Assembly: GCA_945870575.1 (NCBI GenBank)
Contig: CAMBSK010000027.1
Location: 1-36,172, forward strand
Direction of reading: 5' to 3'
DNA from: Bordetella parapertussis
Lineage (GTDB): Bacteria > Pseudomonadota > Gammaproteobacteria > Burkholderiales > Burkholderiaceae_C
Length of the DNA stretch: 36,172 nt
Below, in pieces: positions 6,244 through 16,800 of the stretch. The position numbers and the translations under genes are program-made. Below the pieces are notes generated by a model. That model was not told the origin of the DNA and did not search any database. It worked only from the letters and a program-made list of their open reading frames with translations. Position 1 is the stretch's first letter. Every line of letters starts with the position of its first letter.

Positions 6244-6948
6244 ATGATTGAACTGCTTGATAGACCGGTAAACATGCTGCTACAGGAAATCCCGAAAACC
6301 ACCCGCCCCCGCGAAAAACTGCTGGCCATGGGCAGCCAGACTCTGACCGACGCGGAACTGCTGGCCGTCATGCTGGGCACCGCGCTGCGCGGTCAAAACG
6401 TGCTGCAACTGGCGCAGTCGCTGCTGGACGAGTTCCACGGTCTGGCCGGTTTGCTGCAGTCCAGCCCCTCCGGTCTGCAAAAAGCCAAAGGCCTGGGCGC
6501 GGCGCGGCGCTCCAAACTGCTGGCGGTGCTGGAAATGGCCCGCCGGGTGTTGTTGCAAAAAATGCAGGAACGCGAGGTATTGAACAACCCGGACACGGTC
6601 AAACAGTTTTTGCAATTGCAAATGGGCGCGTACAGCCAGGAAGTGTTTGCCGTGGTGTTCATGGACGCGCAATACCGCTTGCTGGATTTTCACGAGATGT
6701 TCCGCGGCACACTGAACCAAACCTCGGTGTATCCACGCGAAGTGGTCAAACTGGCTCTCGAACTCGGTGCCGCCGCCGTCATACTGGCGCACAACCACCC
6801 GAGCGGCGACGTGCGGCCCTCGGCGGCTGACAGCGCGCTCACGCGCACCTTGCAAACCGCTTTGTCCATGGTCGACGTCAAGGTGCTGGACCACATCATC
6901 GTCGGACCCGGTCAACACTGGTCCATGGCCGAGCGCAGCCCATGGTGA
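6244..6948 (+). CDS. radC: RadC-like JAB/MPN domain protein
   Basis: Seen: N-terminal helix-hairpin-helix region (TRPREKLLAMGSQTLTDAELL; LQKAKGLGAARRSKLLAVLEMARR), then a JAB domain with FHEMFRGTLNQTSVYPREV and the metal motif HNHPSGDVRPSAAD starting at residue 183. Length is 234 from the ATG at 6244; an internal ATG at 6274 would give 224, nearer the usual size, so the start is uncertain. Family knowledge: JAMM metal ligands are kept but the true biochemical role is unsettled; the old radiation-repair link was retracted. It overlaps the smr gene by 7 bp and is divergent from fkpB, a common Burkholderiales arrangement. Confidence 0.93.
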   Translation: MIELLDRPVNMLLQEIPKTTRPREKLLAMGSQTLTDAELLAVMLGTALRGQNVLQLAQSLLDEFHGLAGLLQSSPSGLQKAKGLGAARRSKLLAVLEMARRVLLQKMQEREVLNNPDTVKQFLQLQMGAYSQEVFAVVFMDAQYRLLDFHEMFRGTLNQTSVYPREVVKLALELGAAAVILAHNHPSGDVRPSAADSALTRTLQTALSMVDVKVLDHIIVGPGQHWSMAERSPW

Positions 6949-7574
6949 AGTCCCGCAGCCTGCAAGACCTGGCCGGCATGAAAAAAACTCTGGCCGACCA
7001 AGCCGCGCGTGAAGCGGCCGAGGCCGCTGAGCGCTTGGCGGCAGAGCGCCGGGCCACCGCTGAACGCAATTTGTTTCAACGCGCAATCGGCGCAGTTCAA
7101 CCGCTAACACCGCAACCGCGTGTGCTGTTGACAGGCGAGCCTGCACCGCCTTTGGCGTTTCAGCAAAAAATCGACGAAAGTAATGTGCTGCGCGAAAGCT
7201 TGAGTGACGATTTTGATGTGTCGACTTTGCTCGATACCGACGACGAACTGAGTTACCGGCGCAGCGGCATAGGCACCGAAGTGACGCAAAAACTGCGCAA
7301 AGGCCATTGGAGTCTGCAAGGACAACTCGATTTGCACGGCCTGCGCAGCGACGAGGCGCGCGAGGCGCTGGGTCAGTTCATACGCGATGCGTACAAACGC
7401 GGCTGGCGTTGTGTGCGGGTGGTGCACGGCAAGGGCCTGGGGTCGCCGGGCAAGACGCCGGTGCTCAAGTCCAAGGTGCAGCGTTGGCTGGTGCAGAAAA
7501 ACGAGGTGTTGGCGTTCGTGCAGGCCAAAGGGCCGGAGGGTGGTGCCGGGGCGTTGGTGGTCTTGTTGCGGTAA
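6942..7574 (+). CDS. Smr-domain protein
   Basis: Seen: 210 residues. The N-terminal half is charged and helical (AAREAAEAAERLAAERRAT), followed by a linker and a C-terminal Smr domain with LDLHGL near residue 130 and VRVVHGKGLGS near 160, ending ALVVLLR. Small MutS-related domains bind or nick DNA/RNA and occur alone as in the SmrA/SmrB-type proteins. The DLHG and HGKG motifs are intact, so nuclease-type activity is possible. The start overlaps the radC end by 7 bp, implying coupled translation. The downstream gene is convergent. Confidence 0.9.
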   Translation: MVKSRSLQDLAGMKKTLADQAAREAAEAAERLAAERRATAERNLFQRAIGAVQPLTPQPRVLLTGEPAPPLAFQQKIDESNVLRESLSDDFDVSTLLDTDDELSYRRSGIGTEVTQKLRKGHWSLQGQLDLHGLRSDEAREALGQFIRDAYKRGWRCVRVVHGKGLGSPGKTPVLKSKVQRWLVQKNEVLAFVQAKGPEGGAGALVVLLR

Positions 7575-7584
7575 TTTTTTAAAA

Positions 7585-7620
7585 CAATTAGAACCAACAA
7601 TTAGAACCTGACCCCAATTA
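7585..7620. repeat. REP-like intergenic repeat between convergent genes
   Basis: Two tandem copies of CAATTAGAACC (7585-7595 and 7598-7608, 13-bp period) run into TGACCCCAATTA. From memory, AATT-AGAACC-TGACCCC-AATT strings are dispersed REP-like elements in betaproteobacteria, often linked to REP-associated tyrosine transposases. It supplies the stop codon (TTA at 7618-7620) of the downstream minus-strand gene. Confidence 0.5.
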
Positions 7621-7953
7621 ATCTTGTTGTCCCATCATCCACAACTGCGTAGAACGCGCGCCGCTGCGGCAAAACGCCAGCACCGGTCCGGGTGCACCGT
7701 TCACCAAGGCGGCCATTTGCATCACCTGCTCCGGCGTGTAAGCACCGCTGACCACCGGCAGGTAGTGGTAGACCAGTCCTGCTGCTTCAGCGGCAGCCTG
7801 CATTTGCGCAGACGTCGGTTGGTCCGGGCCGGCTTCCATGTCCGGGCGGTTATTGATCACTGTATGAAAACCGTGCTGTGCAATCGGCACCATGTGCTCA
7901 GGCTCGAGTTGCGGTGCGGTGGCGAAATGCTCAGTGTGTTTGGAGACTTGCAT
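7618..7953 (-). CDS. BLH/DUF442-type phosphatase-like protein
   Basis: Seen: 111 residues from the ATG at 7953, chosen because AGGA lies six bases upstream and the protein then starts MQVSKHTEHFATAPQLEPEH. A longer open frame back to 8127 runs into the neighbouring gene and is not protein-like. A small tyrosine-phosphatase-like fold ends in LAFCRSGARSTQLW, the CXXXXR active-site loop, with VINNRPDMEAGPDQP upstream, matching the TIGR01244/DUF442 family (BLH-like). Related domains occur in sulfide metabolism and beta-lactamase-like hydrolase fusions; the substrate here is unknown. It is 19 bp downstream of the adhesin-E-like gene. Confidence 0.85.
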   Translation of the reverse strand: MQVSKHTEHFATAPQLEPEHMVPIAQHGFHTVINNRPDMEAGPDQPTSAQMQAAAEAAGLVYHYLPVVSGAYTPEQVMQMAALVNGAPGPVLAFCRSGARSTQLWMMGQQD

Positions 7954-7972
7954 GCGGTTCCTGGGTTTGTCG

Positions 7973-8470
7973 TCAGTGGCTGGGCTTGGCGTCCCCGTGG
8001 GCGGCGGGCGGGGCGCCATGGGCATCCTTGGCAGGCGCGGTCTTGTCGTCCTTGCCCTTGCCGTGTCCGGACGGCTTGGCATTGTGACCGCACAACATGC
8101 CAATGACTTGCTCGCCCACCGTGTCACCGCTGACCGGTTTCCAGGGAGTGGATTGGGTGCTGGTAAACAGTGTTTTGCCTTCGCCCATGGCTTCGGATTT
8201 AGAGGCGAATGCCAGCGTGCGGCGGCGGTATTCGTGGCAGTCGTATTCCATCAAGACCAGACGCGATTTCACACCGGCTTTGGTCGCATCGTTGAGATCT
8301 ATCAAATGCCAGGCCTGCGGAAACACACTGCTGGCGCGTATTTTGTCGGGGTCTATATAGACCACGGCCAGGTGGTTTTCATCGACTTTTTGCCAATCAG
8401 CCAATGCCAACCAAGGCTGGCAGAGCAACCACAGGCAGAGCAGGCATTTCATACAACTGATGCGTTTCAT
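7973..8470 (-). CDS. Surface-adhesin-E-like secreted protein
   Basis: Seen: 165 residues. Signal peptide MKRISCMKCLLCLWLLCQP ... ALA, then DWQKVDENHLAVVYIDPDKIR, VKSRLVLMEYDCHEYRRRTLAF, and PWKPVSGDTVGEQVIGMLCG, the pattern of small surface-adhesin-E (PF16747-like) proteins with a two-cysteine core. The C-terminal 35 residues are Lys/His/Pro-rich and low-complexity. It is probably periplasmic or outer-surface. An in-frame ATG at residue 7 is an alternative start; neither has a clear ribosome site. Function in environmental betaproteobacteria is unknown. Confidence 0.75.
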   Translation of the reverse strand: MKRISCMKCLLCLWLLCQPWLALADWQKVDENHLAVVYIDPDKIRASSVFPQAWHLIDLNDATKAGVKSRLVLMEYDCHEYRRRTLAFASKSEAMGEGKTLFTSTQSTPWKPVSGDTVGEQVIGMLCGHNAKPSGHGKGKDDKTAPAKDAHGAPPAAHGDAKPSH

Positions 8471-8504
8471 GTCTGCATTTTGCCATTGAAGAACAATCGC
8501 CGCT

Positions 8505-10247
8505 TCAATCCAGTCTGCCGCTGCGTTGCACCTGTCTTTCGCAAGCCACGATCAGCAAGGCCGGGGCGGCAGCCCAGATGCACAGCCGCTGGCGCGCGCG
8601 GGTGATGCCGGTGTAAATTAATTCGCGCGTCAGTATCGGCGCAGTGCGCTCGGGCAGCACCAGCAGCACTTGCTCGAACTCCGAGCCCTGCGATTGATGC
8701 ACCGTCATGGCAAACACGGTGTCCACATCGTCCAGCCGCCCCGGCACCTGCCAGCGCACACCGCCTGCGGCATCGGCAAACGCCACGCGCAAGCGCAGCA
8801 TGCCATCAACCAGTCGTGGCAGGCACAGGCCCAGGTCCCCGTTCATGATGCCCAGGGCGTAATCATTGCGTCTGGCCATCACCGGACGACCGCTGTACCA
8901 CTGGGTATCTGCAAAGCCCAGCGCCTTTTGCAACTGCCGGTTGAAAGCATGCACACCCCAGCGTCCTTCGCGCAAGGCGCACAACACGCCTACGCGCGTA
9001 AAGCTGTTCAACAGTGCCAGCGCCTGTTCGTCATCACAACACTTGCCGGTGTTTTGCATATCCGCCAACTGTGTAAGCCATGGCTGCCAGCTGTCAGTCA
9101 ATTGCGCCAGCGTGGTCTTGTCTGCGCTGTCAGACGCGCTCAAACGCGTCACCACAGCATCGCCTTGAAAACAGCCTGGTGGTGCTTGTTGCCAGAGTTG
9201 CTGCAAGCCCGCACTGTCGCCGCTGTTGGCGGCACGCGCCCATTGGCCTATGCCACTGCTGTCGTCAAAACGGTGGCTGTGCAACAAACTGACGGTGTGA
9301 GCCGACAACAGCGACCCTTGGCACAGCTGAGCCATGACGGCACCGGCTTCCACCGACGCCAACTGGTCTTTGTCGCCCAGCAAAATCAGGCGCGCGGTCA
9401 AGGGCACGGCTTGCAATACACGCGCCATCATTTCCAAATCGATCATCGAGGCTTCATCGATCACCACCACGTCCGCCGTCTTGCCCGCCGCTTGCTCAGC
9501 CTTCAATGCCAGCAACCAGCGGTGCAAGGTTTGCGCCTGTCCTGCCAAGGCAACGGCCTGCTCGGCAGGTAAGCGGCTGCGTGCCTGCGCCATGGTTTGC
9601 GACAAACGCGCAGCGGCCTTGCCGGTGGGCGCAGCCAACGCCACCCGCAAAGGCGCGGCGGCATTGGCTTGCAATAACTGCAAAAGCTTGACCACCGTGG
9701 TGGTTTTGCCGGTGCCCGGCCCGCCGGTGATCAAGGTGACTGCGTGTTGCGCCGCGTGCGCGCAGGCCTGGCGTTGCCAATCTGTTTGCGCAGCGGGTGC
9801 GCCGAACAACACATCCAATTGATCTTGCAAACCGGCCGGCGGATTCAGGCTTTGCTGCAAGCGCTCGGTCAGGTTTTGTTTGATGGTTTGCTCGGCCTGC
9901 CAGGCGCGGCGCAAATACAAACGATAACCTTCTAACACCAGCGGCGAGTTGTCGCCCTGCGCCCAGGGCAAATTGACGGCTGCTTCAGCCAAGCCTGCCG
10001 GCAAGACTTGCAATTGCTCTGCCGGCCAGCCCAGCACCTCCGCCGCTTGTTGCGACCAGTCCTGCAGATCCAGACAAGCGTGACCGCGTCCCCATTGGTG
10101 GCTGGCCAACGCCGCCAGCCAGCGGTGCCGCACATCGTCCGACGGCTGCATGCTGTGGCAAAACTGTGCTAATGCCATGTCCAGCCCGTTGAGCGGGGTG
10201 CGGGCCGTACCGGGCCAGCCGCTGCGGTTGATGTTGCCGACGCTCAT
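8505..10247 (-). CDS. recD: RecBCD subunit RecD (5'-3' helicase)
   Basis: SF1B helicase subunit of exonuclease V, which processes double-strand ends for recombination and degrades foreign linear DNA. Seen: 580 residues. A RecC-binding N-terminal domain is followed by Walker A GGPGTGKTTTVVK (about 175-187), DEASMIDLEMM (Walker B), GDKDQLASVEAG, and C-terminal AMTVHQSQGSEFEQVLLVLP and YTGITRARQRL. The start ATG overlaps the recB stop (ATGA, 10244-10247). It is last in recC-recB-recD. Confidence 0.95.
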   Translation of the reverse strand: MSVGNINRSGWPGTARTPLNGLDMALAQFCHSMQPSDDVRHRWLAALASHQWGRGHACLDLQDWSQQAAEVLGWPAEQLQVLPAGLAEAAVNLPWAQGDNSPLVLEGYRLYLRRAWQAEQTIKQNLTERLQQSLNPPAGLQDQLDVLFGAPAAQTDWQRQACAHAAQHAVTLITGGPGTGKTTTVVKLLQLLQANAAAPLRVALAAPTGKAAARLSQTMAQARSRLPAEQAVALAGQAQTLHRWLLALKAEQAAGKTADVVVIDEASMIDLEMMARVLQAVPLTARLILLGDKDQLASVEAGAVMAQLCQGSLLSAHTVSLLHSHRFDDSSGIGQWARAANSGDSAGLQQLWQQAPPGCFQGDAVVTRLSASDSADKTTLAQLTDSWQPWLTQLADMQNTGKCCDDEQALALLNSFTRVGVLCALREGRWGVHAFNRQLQKALGFADTQWYSGRPVMARRNDYALGIMNGDLGLCLPRLVDGMLRLRVAFADAAGGVRWQVPGRLDDVDTVFAMTVHQSQGSEFEQVLLVLPERTAPILTRELIYTGITRARQRLCIWAAAPALLIVACERQVQRSGRLD

Positions 10248-13200
10248 GGCGTTCTCCCGGCGAATTCGTTGTCGAGCTGAGCAATGAGTTCAAACGGCGG
10301 TTTCATGCCATGCACACCGGCACCTAAGCTGTGAATGCCGCGCAAAAACACATACACAGCACCGCCAATATGGGTGTCGTAGTGGTAATTCGGCAAGCGC
10401 GATGACAGCAAGCGATGCAGCGCCAGCAGGTACAGCACGTATTGCACGTCGTAGCGTTTATCCAGAACGGCTGCGTTCAACGCGCCTGCGTCATAGCCAT
10501 CCAGCCAATTCGATTTGTAATCCAGCACCCAGTAACGACCTTGGTGTTCAAACACCAAGTCCATGAAACCGGTGAGCATGCCTTGCAACACGCGCGGCTG
10601 TAGCGGCGGTCTGGGCTGGCCCGGCAACACATACTGTTGAATCAACCGGTCAATCCGCCCGCTGGCCACACAGTCGGCGCTCAAGTGAAACCCCATTTCC
10701 GGCCACTGACACGACGGCGTGAGTTGCTGCAACACCAGCGGCGCAATGCCTTGATCTGCATCGCCCAGAGGCAGCGGGGTGATGATGATGGCCTGCAACC
10801 ACCCGGGCAACATGGCAGCGGCGCGCTCAGGCAAATTCAAACCACGGGTTTTACGGTTCAGCAATTGTTGCCAGGCCTGTTGCGTCAAACCCGCAGAATC
10901 AGTCTGCGCGTTTGCCAAAGGCCAGCCCTGTTGCGCCTGCCATTCCAGCAAGTCATGCAGCAAGCTGCCGTAACTCGCGCCCTTGGGAAACGATTGCCAG
11001 GGGTTGCTGTCGTCCCGGGATACCGTCGCCGCGCCGTCATCCTCGGTGTCGATGCGCCGCGCCGCATCAATACGGGCATCGGTATGCGCTTCCTCGCGTT
11101 GTGAGCCCGCTTCCAGGCCGTGCGTCAGGCTGCTGAAACTGGCGGTCCACCAGCGCGCATAGGCCTGGCGGTGAGCGCTCAAAGCCGGAGCCGCCGCTGT
11201 CACATCATCCACCGGGGCGTAATACAAGTCTTGCGCCGCAGGCAACTCGGCGATGGCGATATCCGGCACATCACCAAACAGCGCTTGCAAGCGATCCGGC
11301 AAATCGTCATGGCTTTGCCGTTGCAGCAATTCAGACACGGCGCTGCGTTTGAGATTTATCCCTTTGCCGGACAAGCCGCTTGACGTGGCGGCCAAACCTA
11401 ACCACATGCCGCGTTTGGCGCGGGTCAGTGCCACATACAACAAACGCATGTCTTCGTCGACGCTGGACTCGGTGATATCGCTGTCTTCCTCATCCTCCTT
11501 GCGCCCGGGCCCGGTTTTGAAACTGCCCAGAAAAGGCACGAACACCAGCGGGTATTCCAAGCCCTTGCTTTTGTGAAAGGTCACGACTTGCACGCAATGC
11601 GCATCGGTTTCCAAACGCATTTTTTGTTCTTCAGGGTTGTCGTCAGCGGCTTGGATTTGCTGCGCCAGAAATTGCAACAAGGCCTGCGGCCCTTGCAAAC
11701 CGGCAGCGGCGGTTTGTAGCAATTCACCCAGATGCAGCAGATTGGTCAAACTGCGTTGCCCAAGCGGCTGCGCGATCAAACGCTGCGCTATGCCCTGGCT
11801 GTGCATCCATTGGTAAAGCATGGGCAGCACACCTTGCTGTTGCCACAGTTGCAGCCATTGCTGACAGGACTCGGCCAGCGCATCGCTCAACTCATGGTTG
11901 TGCATGGCTTGCGTCAACTCATTCGTGTTCCAGCCCCAGATGCTGCCGGCCATGGCGCTGCGCAGCCAGCGCGAATTGCGCGGCATGCTGATGGCACGCA
12001 GCACACGCCACAGGTCTGTGGCTTGCGGGCTTTGGTACACATTGGCGTGGTCGGACAAAAACACGCTGGGCAAACCCACGCGGGACAAGGCTGCTTGCAT
12101 GGCTTGCGCATGCGCGTGCGAGCGCACCAGCACCGCCATTTGTCCGGGGTGTATGTCTGCATGTTGTTGCAACAGCTTGACCATTTGCGTGGCAAAACCG
12201 GCGGCCATGGTGTTGACATGCAAATTGGCTGACCAATAAGGTTTGTCACTGACATCAGCCGCCAAGGGCAAATGCCATAGCGTGAGCGGCGGCAAAGCCC
12301 GCCCTTGTGCGTCGTGCAAAGGTTTGGCAGTAGCTGCGCTTTGCACTTTGACGAATTCAATGCATTTATCAGCAGCGCTAAACGGCTGTGCCATCCCGCT
12401 GAATATATGGTTGACCGCATTTACCAGTCCCGGGGTAGATCGGTAATTGGTGTCCAGCGTATGGCAAGCCTGCGGGTCTATCGCCAGGGCCGTGGCGCGC
12501 GCCAGCAAATAAGTGTTCAGGTCGGCACCGCGAAAACTGTAAATCGCCTGCTTGGGGTCGCCGATCATCACCAGTGCGTTGTCATCATTCACGCTCGCAC
12601 GCCGATAAATCCGGTCCAGGCTCTGGTACTGCCAGGGGTCGGTGTCCTGGAATTCATCGACCATAGCCACCGGGTATTGCTGTCGTATGGCGTCGGCGAG
12701 TTCGCCCTTGTCGCTGTGCAAGGCTTGGTGCAGGCGTTGCAGCAAGTCATTGAAATCGAACACCGACTGGTTTAGCTTGGCTTGTTGGTAAGCCTGGCGA
12801 ACCGCGCGCCCTGCATGTTCGATCAACTGTGCTTTGCAGTCCGGTTTGCGTTCCACAAAAGCCAGCACTTCGCCTATGCGGTGAAACACATCAATTTCCG
12901 CAGCCTTGGCCCAACCGCATGCCTGCAATTTTGCAGCTGTGAATCTCTCCAAGGTGACCTGGCGGATCTCGCCACCGCGCTCTGCCCAGTGCTGCAGTTC
13001 ATTGACCCATTTTTGAAAATTCGGCGTGGTAATGCCTCGAGCGGTTATCAATCTCGCATCCCTTGCCTCCAACAACAACTGCGCGATATCCACCTGCCAG
13101 GCTTGGCGGGCTTCCGCTTGCAATGATTGGTAAGCACTTTGCCATGCTTCAAATACCGTGAGCGTCTGCAAAGGCTCTGGCACAGGCTCAGCAGCAGTTG

Positions 13201-13858
13201 CAGTCTCGTCTTTTGAGGCCTGTGGCGGCGGCAACACATCCCACTTTTTCCACAGTGGTTGCAGTTGTTTCAATAAGTCTTGCGGATCGCCTCCCAACTG
13301 CGCGAGCAACAGGTTTTGAAGCACAGCCGGCAGCGGGTAAAACCATTGCCGCCAGTGATCACGCACCAGTTGCAGCAGCAATTCGTTGGGGTTGTCCAAA
13401 TGCGTTTGTTCAAACAAATCGCGACTCAGCAATGCAAAACTGCTGAGCATGCGACGGCTCCAGCCGTGTATGGTGTAGATGGCTGCCTCGTCCATGGCCT
13501 GCGCTGCCAGATGCAAACGACGCGCGCACAGTGGCCATTGGTCTGATGGCATATCCAGACTGAGTTGCTGCAAAAAATCATCGTCCGGCAACCGGCTACC
13601 GGCCACCGCCTTGTCAAACCAAAGCGCGGCTTCATGCAATCGCTTGCGTATGCGCTCGCGTAACTCTGCGGTGGCGGCTTCAGTGAAAGTCATGACCAGA
13701 ATCTGGCGTGGGCCCAAACCCGCGTTGTCACTTCGCCCGTGACCGAGGACGAGCCGCAGGTACAAAGCCGCCAGCGTCCAGGTCTTGCCGGTACCGGCGC
13801 TGGCTTCTATGACTTGTCGCCCGGTTAAGGGCAGTCGCAAAGGGTCTAAGGTGTTCAT
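10244..13858 (-). CDS. recB: RecBCD subunit RecB (3'-5' helicase and nuclease)
   Basis: UvrD-like helicase with a C-terminal nuclease domain; with RecC and RecD it unwinds double-strand ends and loads RecA after Chi. Seen: 1,204 residues from the ATG at 13858, whose ATGA overlaps the recC stop; an ATG 13 codons upstream is open but out of keeping with the family. Walker A EASAGTGKTWT at 18-28, DEFQDTDPWQ, GDPKQAIYSFRGAD, TFHKSKGLEYPLVFVP, YVALTRAKRGMWLG, and the nuclease motif GFMDLVFE ... WVLDYKSN near residue 1110, all intact. Confidence 0.96.
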   Translation of the reverse strand: MNTLDPLRLPLTGRQVIEASAGTGKTWTLAALYLRLVLGHGRSDNAGLGPRQILVMTFTEAATAELRERIRKRLHEAALWFDKAVAGSRLPDDDFLQQLSLDMPSDQWPLCARRLHLAAQAMDEAAIYTIHGWSRRMLSSFALLSRDLFEQTHLDNPNELLLQLVRDHWRQWFYPLPAVLQNLLLAQLGGDPQDLLKQLQPLWKKWDVLPPPQASKDETATAAEPVPEPLQTLTVFEAWQSAYQSLQAEARQAWQVDIAQLLLEARDARLITARGITTPNFQKWVNELQHWAERGGEIRQVTLERFTAAKLQACGWAKAAEIDVFHRIGEVLAFVERKPDCKAQLIEHAGRAVRQAYQQAKLNQSVFDFNDLLQRLHQALHSDKGELADAIRQQYPVAMVDEFQDTDPWQYQSLDRIYRRASVNDDNALVMIGDPKQAIYSFRGADLNTYLLARATALAIDPQACHTLDTNYRSTPGLVNAVNHIFSGMAQPFSAADKCIEFVKVQSAATAKPLHDAQGRALPPLTLWHLPLAADVSDKPYWSANLHVNTMAAGFATQMVKLLQQHADIHPGQMAVLVRSHAHAQAMQAALSRVGLPSVFLSDHANVYQSPQATDLWRVLRAISMPRNSRWLRSAMAGSIWGWNTNELTQAMHNHELSDALAESCQQWLQLWQQQGVLPMLYQWMHSQGIAQRLIAQPLGQRSLTNLLHLGELLQTAAAGLQGPQALLQFLAQQIQAADDNPEEQKMRLETDAHCVQVVTFHKSKGLEYPLVFVPFLGSFKTGPGRKEDEEDSDITESSVDEDMRLLYVALTRAKRGMWLGLAATSSGLSGKGINLKRSAVSELLQRQSHDDLPDRLQALFGDVPDIAIAELPAAQDLYYAPVDDVTAAAPALSAHRQAYARWWTASFSSLTHGLEAGSQREEAHTDARIDAARRIDTEDDGAATVSRDDSNPWQSFPKGASYGSLLHDLLEWQAQQGWPLANAQTDSAGLTQQAWQQLLNRKTRGLNLPERAAAMLPGWLQAIIITPLPLGDADQGIAPLVLQQLTPSCQWPEMGFHLSADCVASGRIDRLIQQYVLPGQPRPPLQPRVLQGMLTGFMDLVFEHQGRYWVLDYKSNWLDGYDAGALNAAVLDKRYDVQYVLYLLALHRLLSSRLPNYHYDTHIGGAVYVFLRGIHSLGAGVHGMKPPFELIAQLDNEFAGRTP

Positions 13859-16800
13859 GCCTCGGCCTCTTCTTGCTGCGTCAGGTCTTTGGCACAAACG
13901 CGCAGCATGGGCGCGTAAACCCGTTCGGCCAGCGCGGTGAATGTCGCCATGTCCATGTCGTCAAAACCGGTGAATGCGCGTTTCACATAAGGCGAGGTCT
14001 GGTATTCACCCGGACTGTTGCGCATGCCTTGAAATGCTTTGCGCGCTTCGCCCAGGGCGCGCTGCTGTGCAAACCTGGCTTGTGCGCCGGCGGCGGCACG
14101 CTGTAGCTCCATCACATAAGCGCATGCGGTTTTCAGCGGCAAGGGCAACGGCGAAGCCCAGGCCTGCCGGTACAACAGCATCAAATCTTGCAACAGTGAA
14201 ACAGCCTCTTGCTGAGGCAGCGGCTGCATGCAGATCGCGCCGTCAGCACCGCTGAGCACGCTGGTGGTGACAGTACCCGCAGCGTTGGCCGTGAGATGCC
14301 CCAGCCACAGCACAGGCAAGGTGTGCAAGCGCAAGTCTTTGCCTTGGCCTGCTTTGCCTGAACGCATGTCCATGTGCAAAGCGTTGCCGTCTGCGTGCAG
14401 GCACCAGCGCAGCGGGTCGCCGCCCCAAGGCAGGCTCAGCACCGCGCCATGTGCATTCAATTGAAAAACCTGAACGGGTAAATCGGTGTCGGTGTCTTGC
14501 TGCCAGGGCTGAAAAGCGGCTTTGATTTGCGCCTGCAACAACAGCAGTTGCTCGCTTTGCGCCTGGCCGCCACCGGCCATGGCAAGTTCGCCCTGAAGTT
14601 TCAAACGCTGCAACTCACCCTCAGCATCAGCTGCATACAAGACCTGTTGTTTCAAGCTGTAACCGTGCAAGCCGTGCAAAGCAAACGGCTCGTTTTCATC
14701 GTCGGATTCCTGCGGCAAGTCCAGATGAACTTGCAAATGGTGTTTGAAAAACACCTCCAGCGGCTGACGCAACAGCGTGAGTAAGTCTTGCGCCTTCAAC
14801 TCGGACGGCGGCGGCAGACTGCGCTCAATGCTGTCAGGGCTGGGGCCTTCTGCTGCGGCGTTGACGGACGGCTGAAGCACCGCCTGCCATTGCGCGGCAT
14901 AAGTGGCAAAGCCCGAACCCTGACGGAAATAACTGGTGGAAAACGGTTGCAGCGGTTGCAAACGCGCCTGGTACAAGGGCTTGTCTTCATGCGGCAGCGC
15001 AACGCATTGGTTCAGGTGATCCATGAGTTGCGCCACCAGCACAGACGCCGGTAAGGGCGCATGGTCGCTGGCGCGTCTGCCTTGCCACGAGATGTACAAA
15101 CGTTCACGCGCCGACAACAGCGCTTCCAAAAATAAATAGCGGTCGTCTTCACGTCGGGCCCGATCGCCGGGCCGCTGTTGGCCGGGATGGCTGATCAAAT
15201 CAAAGTCGCGCGGCGTCGGGCTGCGCGGGTATGCGCTGTCGTTCATGCCCAGCAAACACACCAGCTTGAAGGGAATGGCGCGCATGGGCATGAGCGTGGC
15301 GAATTGCACGCCGCCTGCGGCAAAGCGGCGTTGCAAACCTATGCTGTCGAGTTGCGCCATCCAGTGGCTGCGCAACACGCCCAGGGACACGGGCTCGTCA
15401 AAAGCAGCGAGTTGGCAATCACTCAACCAGTCTTCCAAGGGCGCTGTCGCTTGATCCAGCACTCGCTGGTCGGCGCCATCAGCGGCTTTGAAAAACCGGG
15501 CCATCATGGATTGCAACAACGGCAACCAATCCGCAGGCGTGCGCGCGGTTTGCAATTCCTGCGTGCGGCTCATGTCGTCCAGCCATTGCAACAGGCCGCT
15601 GAAAACCTGAGCGTCCAGCCCGCCTATGCCAGGTTGTGCAGCAGTGTCTAGCCACACGGTTTGCTCTGCTTGCGGGCCGAGCGCATAACCGAGCAACAGG
15701 CGGCGCAGGCCGAACCCCCAGGTGTTTTGATCCGCGTCCGGCAATGAGCCGGCAATCCCCCAAGGCTGTCGGTGTGCCGGGTCTAAGCCCCAGCGCACGG
15801 CGGCGGCGGCCAGCCACTCGTGCAATTGCGCCACATCGACTTCGCTCAAGCCATAGCGATCGCGTACCGCTTTGACCTGAAACAAACCCAACCAGTCGCG
15901 CAGGCTCAGGCGCAGTTGTGGCAATTGCAGCAAGGTGTCTATCGCTTGCACCAGTGGGTGGGTGCGCGGTGTGCTGTCGGTGACAGAGTAAGGCAAGTCA
16001 AGGGCGCTGTCGCCGCTGTCTGCGTACCGGCCGAACACCGCTTGTATATGCGGCGCAAACAATTCCATGTCAGGCACCATGACCATGATGTCGGCAGGCT
16101 GTAATTGCGCATCGGCGTTCAACCAGCCCAGTATGCGGTCGTGCAATACCTCGACCTCGCGCTGCGCTGAATGCGTTTGTACAAAGATCAAGCTGTCATC
16201 AAGCTCAACATCATCAGCCAGGCTCAAAGGCTGTGCTTGCAAATTCAAAATGCCGGACTGCAATTGCTGCAACACCGTCGGGCGCTGCTGCACATCAAGC
16301 GCCTCTTGCACCGGGTCAACAAACACGCTGACGCGCTGATAGTCTGGCGAATCTTCGTCGACAGCTTCAAACCGGTCGATGGCGTGCAGGTAATCGCGCC
16401 CCTGCCTGCCCCATGAGGCCAGCAGCGGGTGGCCGCCGCCAGACAGGTCTTCGCTGACATGGTCCCAGTGTTCGCGGCAAGGGTTGTGCACAAACATCAA
16501 CACCGGTATGTGACGACCCAGCGCGACCAGCGCCTGCATGGTTTGCATGGGCAAGGCAGTGATGCCGAACACCATCAGGCGCGGCGGCAAGGCGGTGATG
16601 CTGCCAGGCTTGCGTTGTTTTAATTCACGCAGAAACGATTCATGCACTTCTGAGCGCGCTTCAAAACCGGATGCCTGCTGCTGTTGCACATCGACGAGCA
16701 AATCGCGCCACATGGCCGCCTGCCAGACATGGGCCTGCGGCAAGGGCTTTGAATGATCCAGGGTGTCGCGCCCTTTCGCCCATTGCGTCAGCCAGTCGGA

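Noticed and set aside
13859..13897. Upstream ATG of recB
   Set aside because: The extra 13 residues overlap recC coding sequence; the ATGA overlap at 13855-13858 gives the standard start.
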